A stretch of DNA of 63,682 bases. Source: Azospirillaceae bacterium. Its GTDB lineage: Bacteria > Pseudomonadota > Alphaproteobacteria > Azospirillales > Azospirillaceae. Shown one piece after another: positions 7,444 through 16,110 of this stretch. Below the pieces are notes generated by a model. It made no database searches and had not been told where the DNA came from. It saw only the letters and a program-made list of their open reading frames with translations. The translations under genes and the position numbers were made by a program. Each line of letters opens with the position of its first letter. The stretch's first letter is position 1. The DNA is taken from NCBI GenBank assembly GCA_031291675.1, contig JARLIO010000008.1, positions 1-63,682 of the forward strand, given 5' to 3'.

Positions 7444-9682
7444 CGAAGACGAGTTGCTTGAGTTCCTCCCGGATGAGCAGGCAGAAACCAATTCCGCTGG
7501 CGCCGTGCCCTGGCTCGTTGCTGTGATCGACGATGACGAGCTGATCCATGCCGCGACCCGGTTCGCCCTGGAGGGATTCGCGTTCCAGGGGCGCCCGATC
7601 CGGCTGCTGTCGGCGACCTCCTCGGAAGCCGGTCAGACCCTGTTGCGGGAACAGCCCAATATTGCCTGCGTTCTGCTCGATGTCGTGATGGGAACCGAGG
7701 ATGCGGGCCTGCGTCTGGTTCGCTGGATCCGCGAGGAGTTGGGGAATGCCGACGTCCAGATCGTGCTGCGCACCGGCCAGCCGGGTTATGCGCCGGAGTT
7801 GGAAGCCATCACCCATTACGCAATCAACGACTACAAGACCAAGGGCGAACTGACCCGGACCAAACTGCTGGCCTGCATCACCACCGCGTTGCGGGCGTTC
7901 CGGCATTTGCGAACCGTCCAGGCGGCCCGGCAGGGCCTGGAAATGATCATCGAGGGATCGCGTGACCTGTTGCGGCGCGAGAGCCTGCGCAAGCTCGCTG
8001 CCGGCGTGCTGTATCAGCTTTCCGCCTTGCTGCAGGCGGATGCTGACGGCGTCGTCTGTTTTGTCGTCGATGTCGCCGCGACCCGACTGAGTGTTCTCGC
8101 CGGCGCCGGCCGGTTCGACGCCGATGTGGGGCGGGAACTGGGGCTCGATGATGTGGCGCGACGCGATCCGGGATTGCACCAGCGCGTCGTCGCCGCGTTG
8201 GCACAGCGTGCTTCGCTGTTTCTCGACGACGGGGCCGTCTTGCTGTTCGAAATCGCCGACGGCCGGATGGTGATCGCGGCGATCCATTCGACCAAGGCCC
8301 TGACCGATCTCGACAAGCATCTGATCCGGGTCTTCGCCGTCAATTCGGCACTGTGCTTCGACAATGCCCAGTTGCTGGAGCGGATCCGCGAAATGGCCTT
8401 TGTCGACCCCTTGAGCGGCCTGCATTCGCGGGCGCGCTTTCTGGAATTGGTCAACGAGCGCGTCGCCGGCGGCCTGGCGGTGGTGCTGTGCGATATCGAT
8501 CATTTCCACGCCATCAATGAACGCTTGGGCCATGAGGTCGGCAATACGGTACTGCGCGAGATCGCCTCGCGCCTGCAGAGCCATTTCGGCGCGTCGCGCG
8601 AACTGGCGCGCCTGGATGGTAACACCTTCGCCCTGATCGCCGAGACGGCCGATCCCGACCGGCTTCGGGCGTTTGTCGCCGCGTTGAGACAGGTGATTGC
8701 ACCGTCGATTCTGGTCGGGGACTGCGTGCTGGATATCGGCGTCACCGTGGCCGCCGCGATGGCACCGGCCCATGGTGGCGATGCCAATACCCTGGTCGAC
8801 CGGGCCTCGATTGCGTTGCGGCGCCAGAAGCAGGAAAACCGCGGCGATCTGGCGGTGTACGACCCGGTGCATGGCCGCCAGGTTGCGGGACGCCTCGATC
8901 TGGTGCACGAGATCGCGCAAGCGCTGCGCGCGGGGGAGTTTCACATCGCCGTGCAGCCCAAGATCAATCTGGAAACGGGGCGGGTCAGCGGGGGCGAGGC
9001 CCTGCTGCGCTGGCGCCGTCCCGATGGCCGCGCGATTTCCCCGGCCGAGTTCATCCCGGTGGTTGAGGATTCCGGATTGATGCTGGCGGTCGGCGACATG
9101 GTCCTCGATCAGGCGTGCCATTGGCGCGTCAAGACGGCCGATCTGCCCGACAGCTTCCGGATTGCCGTCAATGTTTCGGTTCGCCAGCTCGTCGCGCCGG
9201 ATTATGTCGAGCGCACCCTGCGGATTATCCACGCCGCCGGTTGTCTGCCGCAGCAGGTGGAGTTGGAGATCACGGAGTCGGTGATGGTCGACACAAGGGG
9301 CATCGCGGTTGCCAATCTTGAACGGCTGCGCCAACAGGGGATCACGATCGCAATCGACGATTTCGGGACCGGTTTCTCGTCGCTGGGCTATCTGCAATTC
9401 CTGCCGGTCGATGTCCTGAAGATCGACCGGCAGTTTCTCGCCAATATCGGGGATTCGAACCGGGCCTATGGTGTGCTGTCGTCGATCGTGTCCTTGGCGC
9501 ACAATCTCGGCATGGTCACCGTGGTCGAAGGCGTCGAGACCACGGCCGAGGCGCGGCTGGTGCGCGCCTGCGGCTGCACGCAGATGCAGGGCTTTGTGGT
9601 GTCGCCGGCCAAGGTGGACTGCGATGCCGGCGACCTGGCGCGCTTCAATCGCGAGGCGCAGCGGGTCCTGTTCGACGCGTGA
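7433..9682 (+). CDS. Response regulator with receiver, DUF3369-like, degenerate GGDEF and EAL domains
   Basis: About 749 residues. GTG at 7433 is chosen because GGAGGAG lies at 7419-7425, seven bases upstream. The receiver has AVIDDDE and phospho-acceptor Asp near 83 (VLLDVVMG). A middle DUF3369/GAF-like sensory region runs from about 150 to 320. The GGDEF domain begins DPLSGLHSRARF but its active-site loop reads RLDGNTFAL instead of GGDEF, so it is unlikely to make c-di-GMP. The EAL domain is complete: EALLRW near 521, EITESVMV, IDDFGTGFSSL, KIDRQF and VVEGVET, so it should hydrolyse c-di-GMP. The gene is translationally coupled to the upstream kinase, giving a two-component route to lowering c-di-GMP. 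Proximity to the exopolysaccharide genes suggests control of surface polysaccharide or motility. Confidence 0.93.
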   Translation: MSPDEDELLEFLPDEQAETNSAGAVPWLVAVIDDDELIHAATRFALEGFAFQGRPIRLLSATSSEAGQTLLREQPNIACVLLDVVMGTEDAGLRLVRWIREELGNADVQIVLRTGQPGYAPELEAITHYAINDYKTKGELTRTKLLACITTALRAFRHLRTVQAARQGLEMIIEGSRDLLRRESLRKLAAGVLYQLSALLQADADGVVCFVVDVAATRLSVLAGAGRFDADVGRELGLDDVARRDPGLHQRVVAALAQRASLFLDDGAVLLFEIADGRMVIAAIHSTKALTDLDKHLIRVFAVNSALCFDNAQLLERIREMAFVDPLSGLHSRARFLELVNERVAGGLAVVLCDIDHFHAINERLGHEVGNTVLREIASRLQSHFGASRELARLDGNTFALIAETADPDRLRAFVAALRQVIAPSILVGDCVLDIGVTVAAAMAPAHGGDANTLVDRASIALRRQKQENRGDLAVYDPVHGRQVAGRLDLVHEIAQALRAGEFHIAVQPKINLETGRVSGGEALLRWRRPDGRAISPAEFIPVVEDSGLMLAVGDMVLDQACHWRVKTADLPDSFRIAVNVSVRQLVAPDYVERTLRIIHAAGCLPQQVELEITESVMVDTRGIAVANLERLRQQGITIAIDDFGTGFSSLGYLQFLPVDVLKIDRQFLANIGDSNRAYGVLSSIVSLAHNLGMVTVVEGVETTAEARLVRACGCTQMQGFVVSPAKVDCDAGDLARFNREAQRVLFDA

Positions 9683-9986
9683 CGTTGGCGCGGAGTTCAT
9701 CAGTGATGACGCCGGGAAGCGTTCTGTCGGCCCGCGGGCTGCCGCCCGCACCCGCTCGGGGTGAACCCCGAATTCCCCTCTATTTTGACAAAAACAAAGG
9801 GGGTCTGGGGCATGGCTCCCGTTGGGTTTGGGCGAAAGCCCAACGCGTTGTCGCCAAAATGAGAACCGCTGGTCGAAAGGCCAACTTGTCGCACCGCCGG
9901 CCAGTCGGTAAGAGAGTGGTGCTGACAGGGATGCTTCCGGCATCACCGGTTGCAGGCGGCGATCGCGAGAAGAGGACGTCGACGGA
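9683..9986. other. Intergenic region ahead of the liv operon
   Basis: About 300 bp with no supported gene. It contains a short hairpin, TTGGGC-GAAA-GCCCAA at 9828-9843, with a GNRA tetraloop and no following T-tract, and a block with compositional bias around 9720-9800. The promoter for the importer operon presumably lies here but I could not pick a convincing -35/-10 pair. The Shine-Dalgarno site GAGAAGAGG lies shortly before the ATG at 9987. Confidence 0.6.
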
Positions 9987-10742
9987 ATGGCAGACGAGAT
10001 TATTCTCGAAACACGCCGGCTGGCCAAAGCGTTCAAAGGTTTTCTCGCGGTCAACAACGTCAATTTGAAGGTGCGTCGCGGTAGTATCCATGCCCTGATC
10101 GGACCGAATGGCGCTGGAAAGACGACAGTATTTAATCTGTTAAGTAAATTCCTGACCCCGACCCAGGGTCAGATCTTGTTCCGGGGCGAGGATATTACGG
10201 GGACGAAGCCGGCTGATGTTGCCCGCAAGGGAATGGTTCGGTCATTTCAGATTTCCGCCGTGTTCGGACACATGTCGGTCTTGGAGAATGTCCGGGTCGC
10301 CTTGCAGCGCAAGCTGGGCACCAGTTTCCAGTTTTGGCGCTCGGGCTCGAGCCTCGACGGGCTGCGGGACCAGGCCGATGCGCTGCTCGATGCCGTCAAT
10401 CTGCTCGGCGACGCCGATCGTCTTGCGGTCGAATTGCCTTATGGGCGCAAGCGCGCGCTCGAGATCGCGACGACACTGGCGCTCGATCCCGAGATGCTGT
10501 TGCTCGACGAGCCACTGGCGGGCATGGGGCATGAGGATATCGAGCGAATCGCCGCGCTCATCCGTCAGATTCGCGTGAACCGGACCATCCTGATGGTCGA
10601 GCATAACCTTAACGTTGTTGCCGATCTTTCCGATTGCATCACGGTGCTGGCCCGTGGCGAGATCCTGGCCGAAGGACCCTATGCGACGGTGTCACAGGAT
10701 CCGGCCGTGATGGCAGCCTATCTGGGGACCGGGCATGCTTGA
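9987..10742 (+). CDS. livG: Branched-chain amino-acid-type ABC transporter ATPase (LivG)
   Basis: A 251-residue ATPase with Walker A GPNGAGKTT (about residues 38-46), the Q-loop in VRSFQISAVF, a degenerate signature ELPYGRKRALEIA typical of LivG, Walker B MLLLDEPLAGM and the switch histidine in MVEHNLNVV. It drives uptake by the hydrophobic amino-acid transporter family (HAAT). Its 3' end overlaps livF by eight bases. The five-gene order G-F-K-H-M is complete here. Substrate of the importer cannot be read from the ATPase; leucine-type amino acids, amides or aromatic acids are all used by relatives. Confidence 0.92.
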   Translation: MADEIILETRRLAKAFKGFLAVNNVNLKVRRGSIHALIGPNGAGKTTVFNLLSKFLTPTQGQILFRGEDITGTKPADVARKGMVRSFQISAVFGHMSVLENVRVALQRKLGTSFQFWRSGSSLDGLRDQADALLDAVNLLGDADRLAVELPYGRKRALEIATTLALDPEMLLLDEPLAGMGHEDIERIAALIRQIRVNRTILMVEHNLNVVADLSDCITVLARGEILAEGPYATVSQDPAVMAAYLGTGHA

Positions 10743-11448
10743 GGCCGCGTCACCGCTGCTTGAGGTGCAGGATCTGCATGCCTTTTACGGCGAATCGCAC
10801 GTGCTTCACGGCGTGGGATTTTCGGTGTTTGCCGGCGAGGTCGTGACCCTGCTGGGGCGCAACGGCGCGGGCAAGACGACAACCCTGCGTTCGATCATGG
10901 GGATTGTCGGCAAACGCCGTGGCCTGATCCGCTACCGGGGACGGGACCTGATTGGCCTGGCCTCGAACCGCATCGCGCGGCTTGGCATGGGCTATGTGCC
11001 GGAGGAACGCGGCATCTTCGCGGCGCTCAGTGTCGAGGAAAACCTGCTGCTGCCGCCGCGTGTCGCGCCCGGTGGCCTGTCGATCGACGCGATCCACATC
11101 CTGTTTCCCAACCTCAAGGAACGTCGGCACAGTCCCGGGACCCGGCTGTCGGGCGGTGAACAGCAGATGCTGGCGATCGCCCGGATCCTGCGCACCGGGG
11201 CCGGCTTCATCTTGCTGGATGAACCGACAGAAGGCCTGGCGCCGGTGATCATCCAGCAGATTGGTCGCGCGGTTCGCGAACTCAAAAGGACCGGCCTGAC
11301 CCTTCTGCTGGTCGAGCAGAATTTTCATTGGGCCGCGTCGATTGCCGATCGCCACTACGTCATGGAGGATGGCCGGGTCGTCGACTGTTTCAGCAATGAC
11401 GATCTTGATGCCAACCGGGAGAAATTGCACCGCTACCTTGGGGTTTGA
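10735..11448 (+). CDS. livF: Branched-chain amino-acid-type ABC transporter ATPase (LivF)
   Basis: A 237-residue ATPase beginning LLEVQDLHAFYGESHVLHGV, with Walker A GRNGAGKTT, LGMGYVPEERGIF typical of LivF, signature RLSGGEQQMLAIAR, Walker B FILLDEPTEGLAP and LVEQNF at the H-loop, where Gln replaces the switch His as is normal in LivF. Its start overlaps the end of livG, so both ATPases should be made in equal amounts. It pairs with LivG as a heterodimer under the LivHM permease. Confidence 0.93.
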   Translation: MLEAASPLLEVQDLHAFYGESHVLHGVGFSVFAGEVVTLLGRNGAGKTTTLRSIMGIVGKRRGLIRYRGRDLIGLASNRIARLGMGYVPEERGIFAALSVEENLLLPPRVAPGGLSIDAIHILFPNLKERRHSPGTRLSGGEQQMLAIARILRTGAGFILLDEPTEGLAPVIIQQIGRAVRELKRTGLTLLLVEQNFHWAASIADRHYVMEDGRVVDCFSNDDLDANREKLHRYLGV

Positions 11449-11508
11449 TCGAGGTGTCCGGCGGGGCAATTGCGGAAACCAAAAAAAACGGACAGGGAGA
11501 GGCACGAC

Positions 11509-12714
11509 ATGTTGAGACAAATGCTGTGCGCGATCGCGTTGGTGGGGCTGGGCAGCACATCGGCCCAGGCCCAGTTTCGCTCCGACACCCTCAAGATCGG
11601 GGTTCTCAATGACCGCTCCGGGATTTACGCCGATCTGAGCGGCGAAGGCTCGGTGGTCGCGGCGCAGATGGCGGTCGAGGATGCCGGTGGCAAGGTCGCC
11701 GGCCGGCCGATCCAGTTGCTGTCGGCCGACCACCAGAACAAGGCGGATGTTGGCGCGAACATCGCCCGGCAATGGATCGACCGTGATGGCGTCAGCATGA
11801 TCATTGATGTGCCCAATTCCGGGGTTGCCCTGGCGGTACAGGAGATCACACGGGAAAAGCAGATCATCTTTATCGCGTCGGGACCCGGGTCGTCGCGGTT
11901 GATCGGTGACGCCTGTTCGCCGACCGGGTTCCTGTGGACCTATAATACCTATGCGATGGGGGTTGGCACCGGTGGCGCCATGGTGGATCGGGGTGGCAGC
12001 AGCTGGTTTTTCATCACCGCTGACTATGCCTTTGGCCAATCGATGCAGCAGGACACCAGCCAGATCGTGGTGCAGAAGGGCGGCAAGATTCTGGGCAGCA
12101 TCAAGCATCCCCTCAACACGGCCGATTTCTCGTCATTCCTGCTGCAGGCTCAGAGTTCCGGGGCCAAGGTCATTGCGTTGGCCAACGCCGGCGCCGATAC
12201 CACCAATGCCATCAAGCAGGCCGCCGAGTTCGGGATCACCCACGGCGACCAGCAACTTGCCGGGTTGTTGGTGTTCGACACCGACATTGATGCCCTGGGC
12301 CTGGCCACGGCCCAGGGGCTGATCCTGACCACCGGATTCTATTGGGATTTTGATGATCAGACCCGCACCTGGTCGGCACGGTTCGAGAAGCGCCATGGCG
12401 CCGAGCCGACGATGGTGCAGGCCGGGGTCTATTCGGCGATCCGCCACTACCTCAAGGCGGTCGAAGCGACGGGGACCGACGATGGTCCCAAGGTCGCGGC
12501 CAAAATGCGGGAACTGCCCCTGGACGATTTCTTCGCCCGCCACGCCCGGATCGAAGCCAACGGCGCCGTGTCCCATGACATGTACCTTGCCCAGGTCAAG
12601 GCGCCCGGCGAGTCCAAGGGGCGCTGGGACTATCTGAAGATCCTGTCGACGATTCCCGGTACCGTTGCCTTTCAGAAGCCGGAAAACAGCGGCTGCAAGC
12701 TGGTCGCACCCTGA
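11509..12714 (+). CDS. ABC transporter periplasmic substrate-binding protein (LivK/Peripla_BP_6 type)
   Basis: About 401 residues with a signal peptide (MLRQMLCAIALVGLGSTSAQAQ, cut near residue 22). The mature start DTLKIGVLNDRSGIYADLSG is typical of type I periplasmic binding proteins of the HAAT family. The ATG at 11509 follows GGGAGAGG; an upstream ATG would add 13 charged residues before the signal peptide and is rejected. It sits between the two ATPases and the two permeases. The ligand is not predictable from what I can see; the wide family includes binders of amides, urea, aromatic acids and amino acids. Confidence 0.9.
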   Translation: MLRQMLCAIALVGLGSTSAQAQFRSDTLKIGVLNDRSGIYADLSGEGSVVAAQMAVEDAGGKVAGRPIQLLSADHQNKADVGANIARQWIDRDGVSMIIDVPNSGVALAVQEITREKQIIFIASGPGSSRLIGDACSPTGFLWTYNTYAMGVGTGGAMVDRGGSSWFFITADYAFGQSMQQDTSQIVVQKGGKILGSIKHPLNTADFSSFLLQAQSSGAKVIALANAGADTTNAIKQAAEFGITHGDQQLAGLLVFDTDIDALGLATAQGLILTTGFYWDFDDQTRTWSARFEKRHGAEPTMVQAGVYSAIRHYLKAVEATGTDDGPKVAAKMRELPLDDFFARHARIEANGAVSHDMYLAQVKAPGESKGRWDYLKILSTIPGTVAFQKPENSGCKLVAP

Positions 12715-12770
12715 TCCTGTGGCTCGGATCCCGGGTTGACGATGAAAGCGAAGGACCAGGGGCGTACACC

Positions 12771-13658
12771 ATGATGTCATTGCTGGGGATCTCGTCACAG
12801 GCCTTGTTCGGACAGCTGTTGCTGGGATTGATCAACGGGTCCTTCTACGCACTGTTAAGCCTGGGCCTGGCCGTCATTTTCGGTATGCTCAACGTGATCA
12901 ATTTCGCGCATGGCGCCCAGTATATGATGGGTGCCTTTGTCGCCTATCTGTTGCTGCAGTTTGCCGGTATCGGTTATTGGCCGGCGTTGGTGCTGGTGCC
13001 CGTGATCATTGGCGGTTTCGGCATCGTTCTGGAACGAACGATGCTGTGTCGCTTGTATCGGCTTGATCCGCTTTACGGCCTGCTGTTGACCTTCGGCATC
13101 GCCATGATCATCGAGGGCTTGTTTCGCTACGGCTATGGTGTCTCCGGACGGCCCTATCCGATCCCGGCCGCGCTTCAGGGCGGTTACAATCTTGGTTTCA
13201 TGTTCCTTCCGGTCTACCGCGCCTGGGTGGTCGTTGCGTCGCTGCTGCTCTGCCTGTCAACCTGGTTTGCGATCGAGCGGACCCGACTGGGCGCGATGCT
13301 GCGGGCCGCGACCGAGAATCCCGTCCTGGTCCAGGCCTTCGGTATCAATGTGCCGCTATTGGTTACCGCTACCTATGGTTTTGGTGTCGCCCTGGCCGGG
13401 GTCGCGGGCCTGCTGGCGGCGCCGATCCTGCAGGTCAATCCGTTGATGGGGTCCAATCTGATCATCATCGTCTTTGCTGTGGTCGTGATCGGCGGCATGG
13501 GGTCGATCCTGGGATCGATCCTGACCGGATTTGGCCTGGGCATTCTTGAAGGTCTGACCAAGGTGTTCTACCCGCCGGCCTCGAACGTTGTGATCTTCGT
13601 TGTCATGGTGGGGGTCCTGCTGGTCAAGCCGGCTGGCCTGTTCGGGCGGGAGAAATAG
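12771..13658 (+). CDS. livH: Branched-chain amino-acid-type ABC permease (LivH)
   Basis: A 295-residue inner-membrane permease with about eight hydrophobic segments. The motif LLLGLINGSFYALLSLGLAV followed by FGMLNVINFAHGAQYMMGAF is the LivH hallmark. The C-terminal VIGGMGSILGSILTGFGLGI carries the coupling region. It is followed after one base by livM and forms the translocation pore with it. Confidence 0.93.
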   Translation: MMSLLGISSQALFGQLLLGLINGSFYALLSLGLAVIFGMLNVINFAHGAQYMMGAFVAYLLLQFAGIGYWPALVLVPVIIGGFGIVLERTMLCRLYRLDPLYGLLLTFGIAMIIEGLFRYGYGVSGRPYPIPAALQGGYNLGFMFLPVYRAWVVVASLLLCLSTWFAIERTRLGAMLRAATENPVLVQAFGINVPLLVTATYGFGVALAGVAGLLAAPILQVNPLMGSNLIIIVFAVVVIGGMGSILGSILTGFGLGILEGLTKVFYPPASNVVIFVVMVGVLLVKPAGLFGREK

Positions 13659-13659
13659 C

Positions 13660-14646
13660 ATGAGCGTTGACGCGCCCGGCGGGGGTGGCCGCCTGTTGCC
13701 GCAGTCGGTCGCGAGCGACCGGTTCCGGATGCGGCGTGTCATGATCGCGCTTGTGATCCTGGCCGCGCTGCTGGCGCCGCTGGAGGTCTATCCGGTGTTC
13801 CTGGCCAAAGCCTTGTGTTTTGGTCTGTTCGCTTGCGCGTTCAATCTTCTGATTGGCTATGCCGGGCTGCTGTCCTTTGGCCACGCCGCGTTCTTTGGTG
13901 GGGCGGCCTATGTTGCCGCCCATGCCGCGAAGGAATGGGGGGTGCCACCGCTGGCCGCGGTGGCGCTGGGGGCCGTCGCCGCGACCCTGTTGGGCGCCGT
14001 GTTCGGCGGACTGGCGATCCGACGCCAGGGTATCTATTTTGCGATGATCACCCTGGCTCTGGCACAGATGGTGTTCTTTCTCGCAGTTCAGTTGCCATTC
14101 ACCCATGGCGAGGACGGCATCCAGGCGGTGCCGCGCGGCACGCTGTTTGGGTTTGTGTCGCTTGATGACAATATGTCGATGTATTATTTCGTGTTGGCGA
14201 TCTTTTCGATCGGCCTCGCCGTGATCTATCGCACAATCCATTCGCCGTTCGGCCAGGTGCTCAAAGCGATTCGGGAGAATGAACCGCGGGCCATCTCGCT
14301 CGGCTATCGGGTTGACCGTTACAAGCTGGCCGCCTTCGTGATGTCGGCAACCCTGGCCGGTGTCGCCGGCGGCACCAAGGCCATTGTGTTTCAGTTGGCC
14401 TCGCTGACCGATATCCAATGGCAGACCTCGGGCGAAGTGATCCTGATGACCTTGCTGGGCGGGCTGGGCACGATGTTCGGCCCGGTTGTCGGGGCCTTTC
14501 TGGTCGTGGTCCTGGAAAACGGTCTGGCCGAAAGCGGCCTGCCGGTCAGCGTGGTTACCGGGGCGATCTTTGTCGTCTGCGTCCTGCTGTTCCGGCGCGG
14601 CCTCGTCGGTGAATGGATCGGCCGGGTTCGGGCGCGATCACCGTGA
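13660..14646 (+). CDS. livM: Branched-chain amino-acid-type ABC permease (LivM)
   Basis: A 328-residue membrane permease starting at ATG 13660, one base after the livH stop. Family landmarks are NLLIGYAGLLSFGHAAFFGG near residue 60, RRQGIYFAMITLALAQM, and the cytoplasmic RENEPRAISLGY and TLLGGLGTMFGPVVGAF. It is the last gene of the importer operon. Its TGA stop (14644-14646) is part of a hairpin shared with the convergent HD gene. Confidence 0.93.
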   Translation: MSVDAPGGGGRLLPQSVASDRFRMRRVMIALVILAALLAPLEVYPVFLAKALCFGLFACAFNLLIGYAGLLSFGHAAFFGGAAYVAAHAAKEWGVPPLAAVALGAVAATLLGAVFGGLAIRRQGIYFAMITLALAQMVFFLAVQLPFTHGEDGIQAVPRGTLFGFVSLDDNMSMYYFVLAIFSIGLAVIYRTIHSPFGQVLKAIRENEPRAISLGYRVDRYKLAAFVMSATLAGVAGGTKAIVFQLASLTDIQWQTSGEVILMTLLGGLGTMFGPVVGAFLVVVLENGLAESGLPVSVVTGAIFVVCVLLFRRGLVGEWIGRVRARSP

Positions 14647-14671
14647 TGCCGGCTGATCCGGGGCGGCATCA
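14644..14671. terminator. Shared hairpin formed by two convergent stop codons
   Basis: TGATGCCG (14644-14651) pairs perfectly with CGGCATCA (14664-14671) around a 12-base loop. The outermost three pairs are the TGA stop of livM and the TGA stop of the opposite-strand HD gene. The convergent genes are 22 bp apart, so this is probably a bidirectional terminator. It lacks a T-tract on either side. Confidence 0.6.
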
Positions 14672-15937
14672 AACGATTGTGGCATAACACTCGGCGTAAC
14701 GGACGGCGCTCTCCGCCTGGGCGTCAATCGTCCGGGTCATGATCGGGTCATAGCAATCGGCCAGCGCCTCGACGATCTGGCGTTCCAATTGGCCGTTTGC
14801 CGCCATGGTCCGCAATTCCGTCAGAACGGTTTTCTGGGCCGAGCCGCCGCGATAGGGCCGGGGCTCGGCAATGGCCGTGGCGATATCGGCGATGGCCACG
14901 ATCTTGGCCCCGAGATCGAGGTCGTGTCGTTTGAGGTGATTGCAATAGCCGCTGCCATCCAGTCGTTCGTGATGGAATCCGGCCCACGCAGCGATTTGCT
15001 CGAAGCCACGAACCCGGGACAGGATCTGATAGGTGTAGAACGGGTGCTGCTGAATCACGGCATATTCATGCGCATCCAGGGATGTCGGCTTGCACAGGAT
15101 CGTGTTGGGCACGACCAGCTTGCCGACATCGTGCAACAGCCCGGCGATGTCCAGCTGTTGCAATTCGGCCCCAGAGAAGTTCAGGACCTCGCCGATACCG
15201 CGGGCGCAGGCCGCAACACCGGAAGAGTGAGTCGCGGTGAAGCGCGATCGGAAATCGGTCATATCCTTGAGGACGGATGCCACCGAGCGCGCCGTTTCGT
15301 AGTCATTGTCGATGGACCGCAGCAAATTTCGTTCGCGCATCTGGCGGTCGATATTCTTTGAGACCAGCGCCAGCCAGAAGTCCTCGCGCACCGCAACGGC
15401 CTCGAACAAGGCGACGACATCGTGATGAACATTCGCACCGGCGAGGTCGCGCATGCAGCGGCGCAGCATCGGGGCCTGGTCCAGGATGAAAGAGTCGCGC
15501 TGGATGGCGCGCTCCAGATGGTCGGCCAGAAACACGATCTGCGCGCCCAGGACGTCCGGATCGGACAGCGACCGGCCGGCATCGCGGTGAACCGCCATCG
15601 GTGTATGGTGCCAGCCGACGATCGGCGCCGAAGGCCGCAACCAGAACGCCTCGAGAAACAGCCGGGCTCCGCGCTGGCAATGGGGTTCGGGACAGGAATC
15701 CTCGAACACATGGGCGCTGACCTTTTCCTCCGGTGACAGGGCGCCGATATCGTGCAGCAGCGCCGCGATAAACAGCCGCTCGACCAGCTCATAATCCAGC
15801 TGCGCGGCCCGGGCGATTTCCGATGAGACGAACGCGGTACGAAGCTGGTGGTCGACCAGGGTGCTGTCCGAGAGGTCCATGGCCTCCGACACCGAGAACA
15901 GCAGGTCCGCAAGATTGACTGTCAACCGGTGCCACAT
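14669..15937 (-). CDS. Tandem HD-domain protein, HD-GYP-like
   Basis: About 422 residues. An N-terminal HD domain contains AALLHDIGAL near residue 45 and VGWHHTPM. The C-terminal HD-GYP-type domain has FTATHSSGVAA, AGLLHDVGKL, AVIQQHPFYTYQIL and FHHERLDGSGY, but the usual GYP continues as GYC here. Most metal ligands of an HD phosphohydrolase appear to be present, so c-di-GMP hydrolysis is possible but not certain. The second of two adjacent ATGs (15935-15937) is chosen because AAGGAG is correctly spaced for it. It has no receiver domain and stands alone, convergent with the importer operon. Confidence 0.85.
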   Translation of the reverse strand: MWHRLTVNLADLLFSVSEAMDLSDSTLVDHQLRTAFVSSEIARAAQLDYELVERLFIAALLHDIGALSPEEKVSAHVFEDSCPEPHCQRGARLFLEAFWLRPSAPIVGWHHTPMAVHRDAGRSLSDPDVLGAQIVFLADHLERAIQRDSFILDQAPMLRRCMRDLAGANVHHDVVALFEAVAVREDFWLALVSKNIDRQMRERNLLRSIDNDYETARSVASVLKDMTDFRSRFTATHSSGVAACARGIGEVLNFSGAELQQLDIAGLLHDVGKLVVPNTILCKPTSLDAHEYAVIQQHPFYTYQILSRVRGFEQIAAWAGFHHERLDGSGYCNHLKRHDLDLGAKIVAIADIATAIAEPRPYRGGSAQKTVLTELRTMAANGQLERQIVEALADCYDPIMTRTIDAQAESAVRYAECYATIV

Positions 15938-16110
15938 CATGATCTCCTTCACGGCGGATCGGGCACGATGACGCGCGGTACGCGGTTGCCGGCGAGGCAA
16001 CGCGCGCAACTGGGTATCGCCTTCTAATAATTATAGAAATGCTACCATGAACCCGGGCCGGACGCTTGTGGATTCGCGTTTGTGGTGCGGAATGCCGCGA
16101 TGTCTCGCCA

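Noticed and set aside
9828-9843. TTGGGC-GAAA-GCCCAA hairpin as terminator of the EAL gene
   Set aside because: Only six base pairs, 146 bp past the stop and without a T-tract; kept only as a note in the gap entry.
7379-10063. 894-codon minus-strand frame opposite the EAL regulator
   Set aside because: Long antisense frames are expected at this GC content. The plus strand has strong domain evidence and the antisense product shows no recognisable domain.
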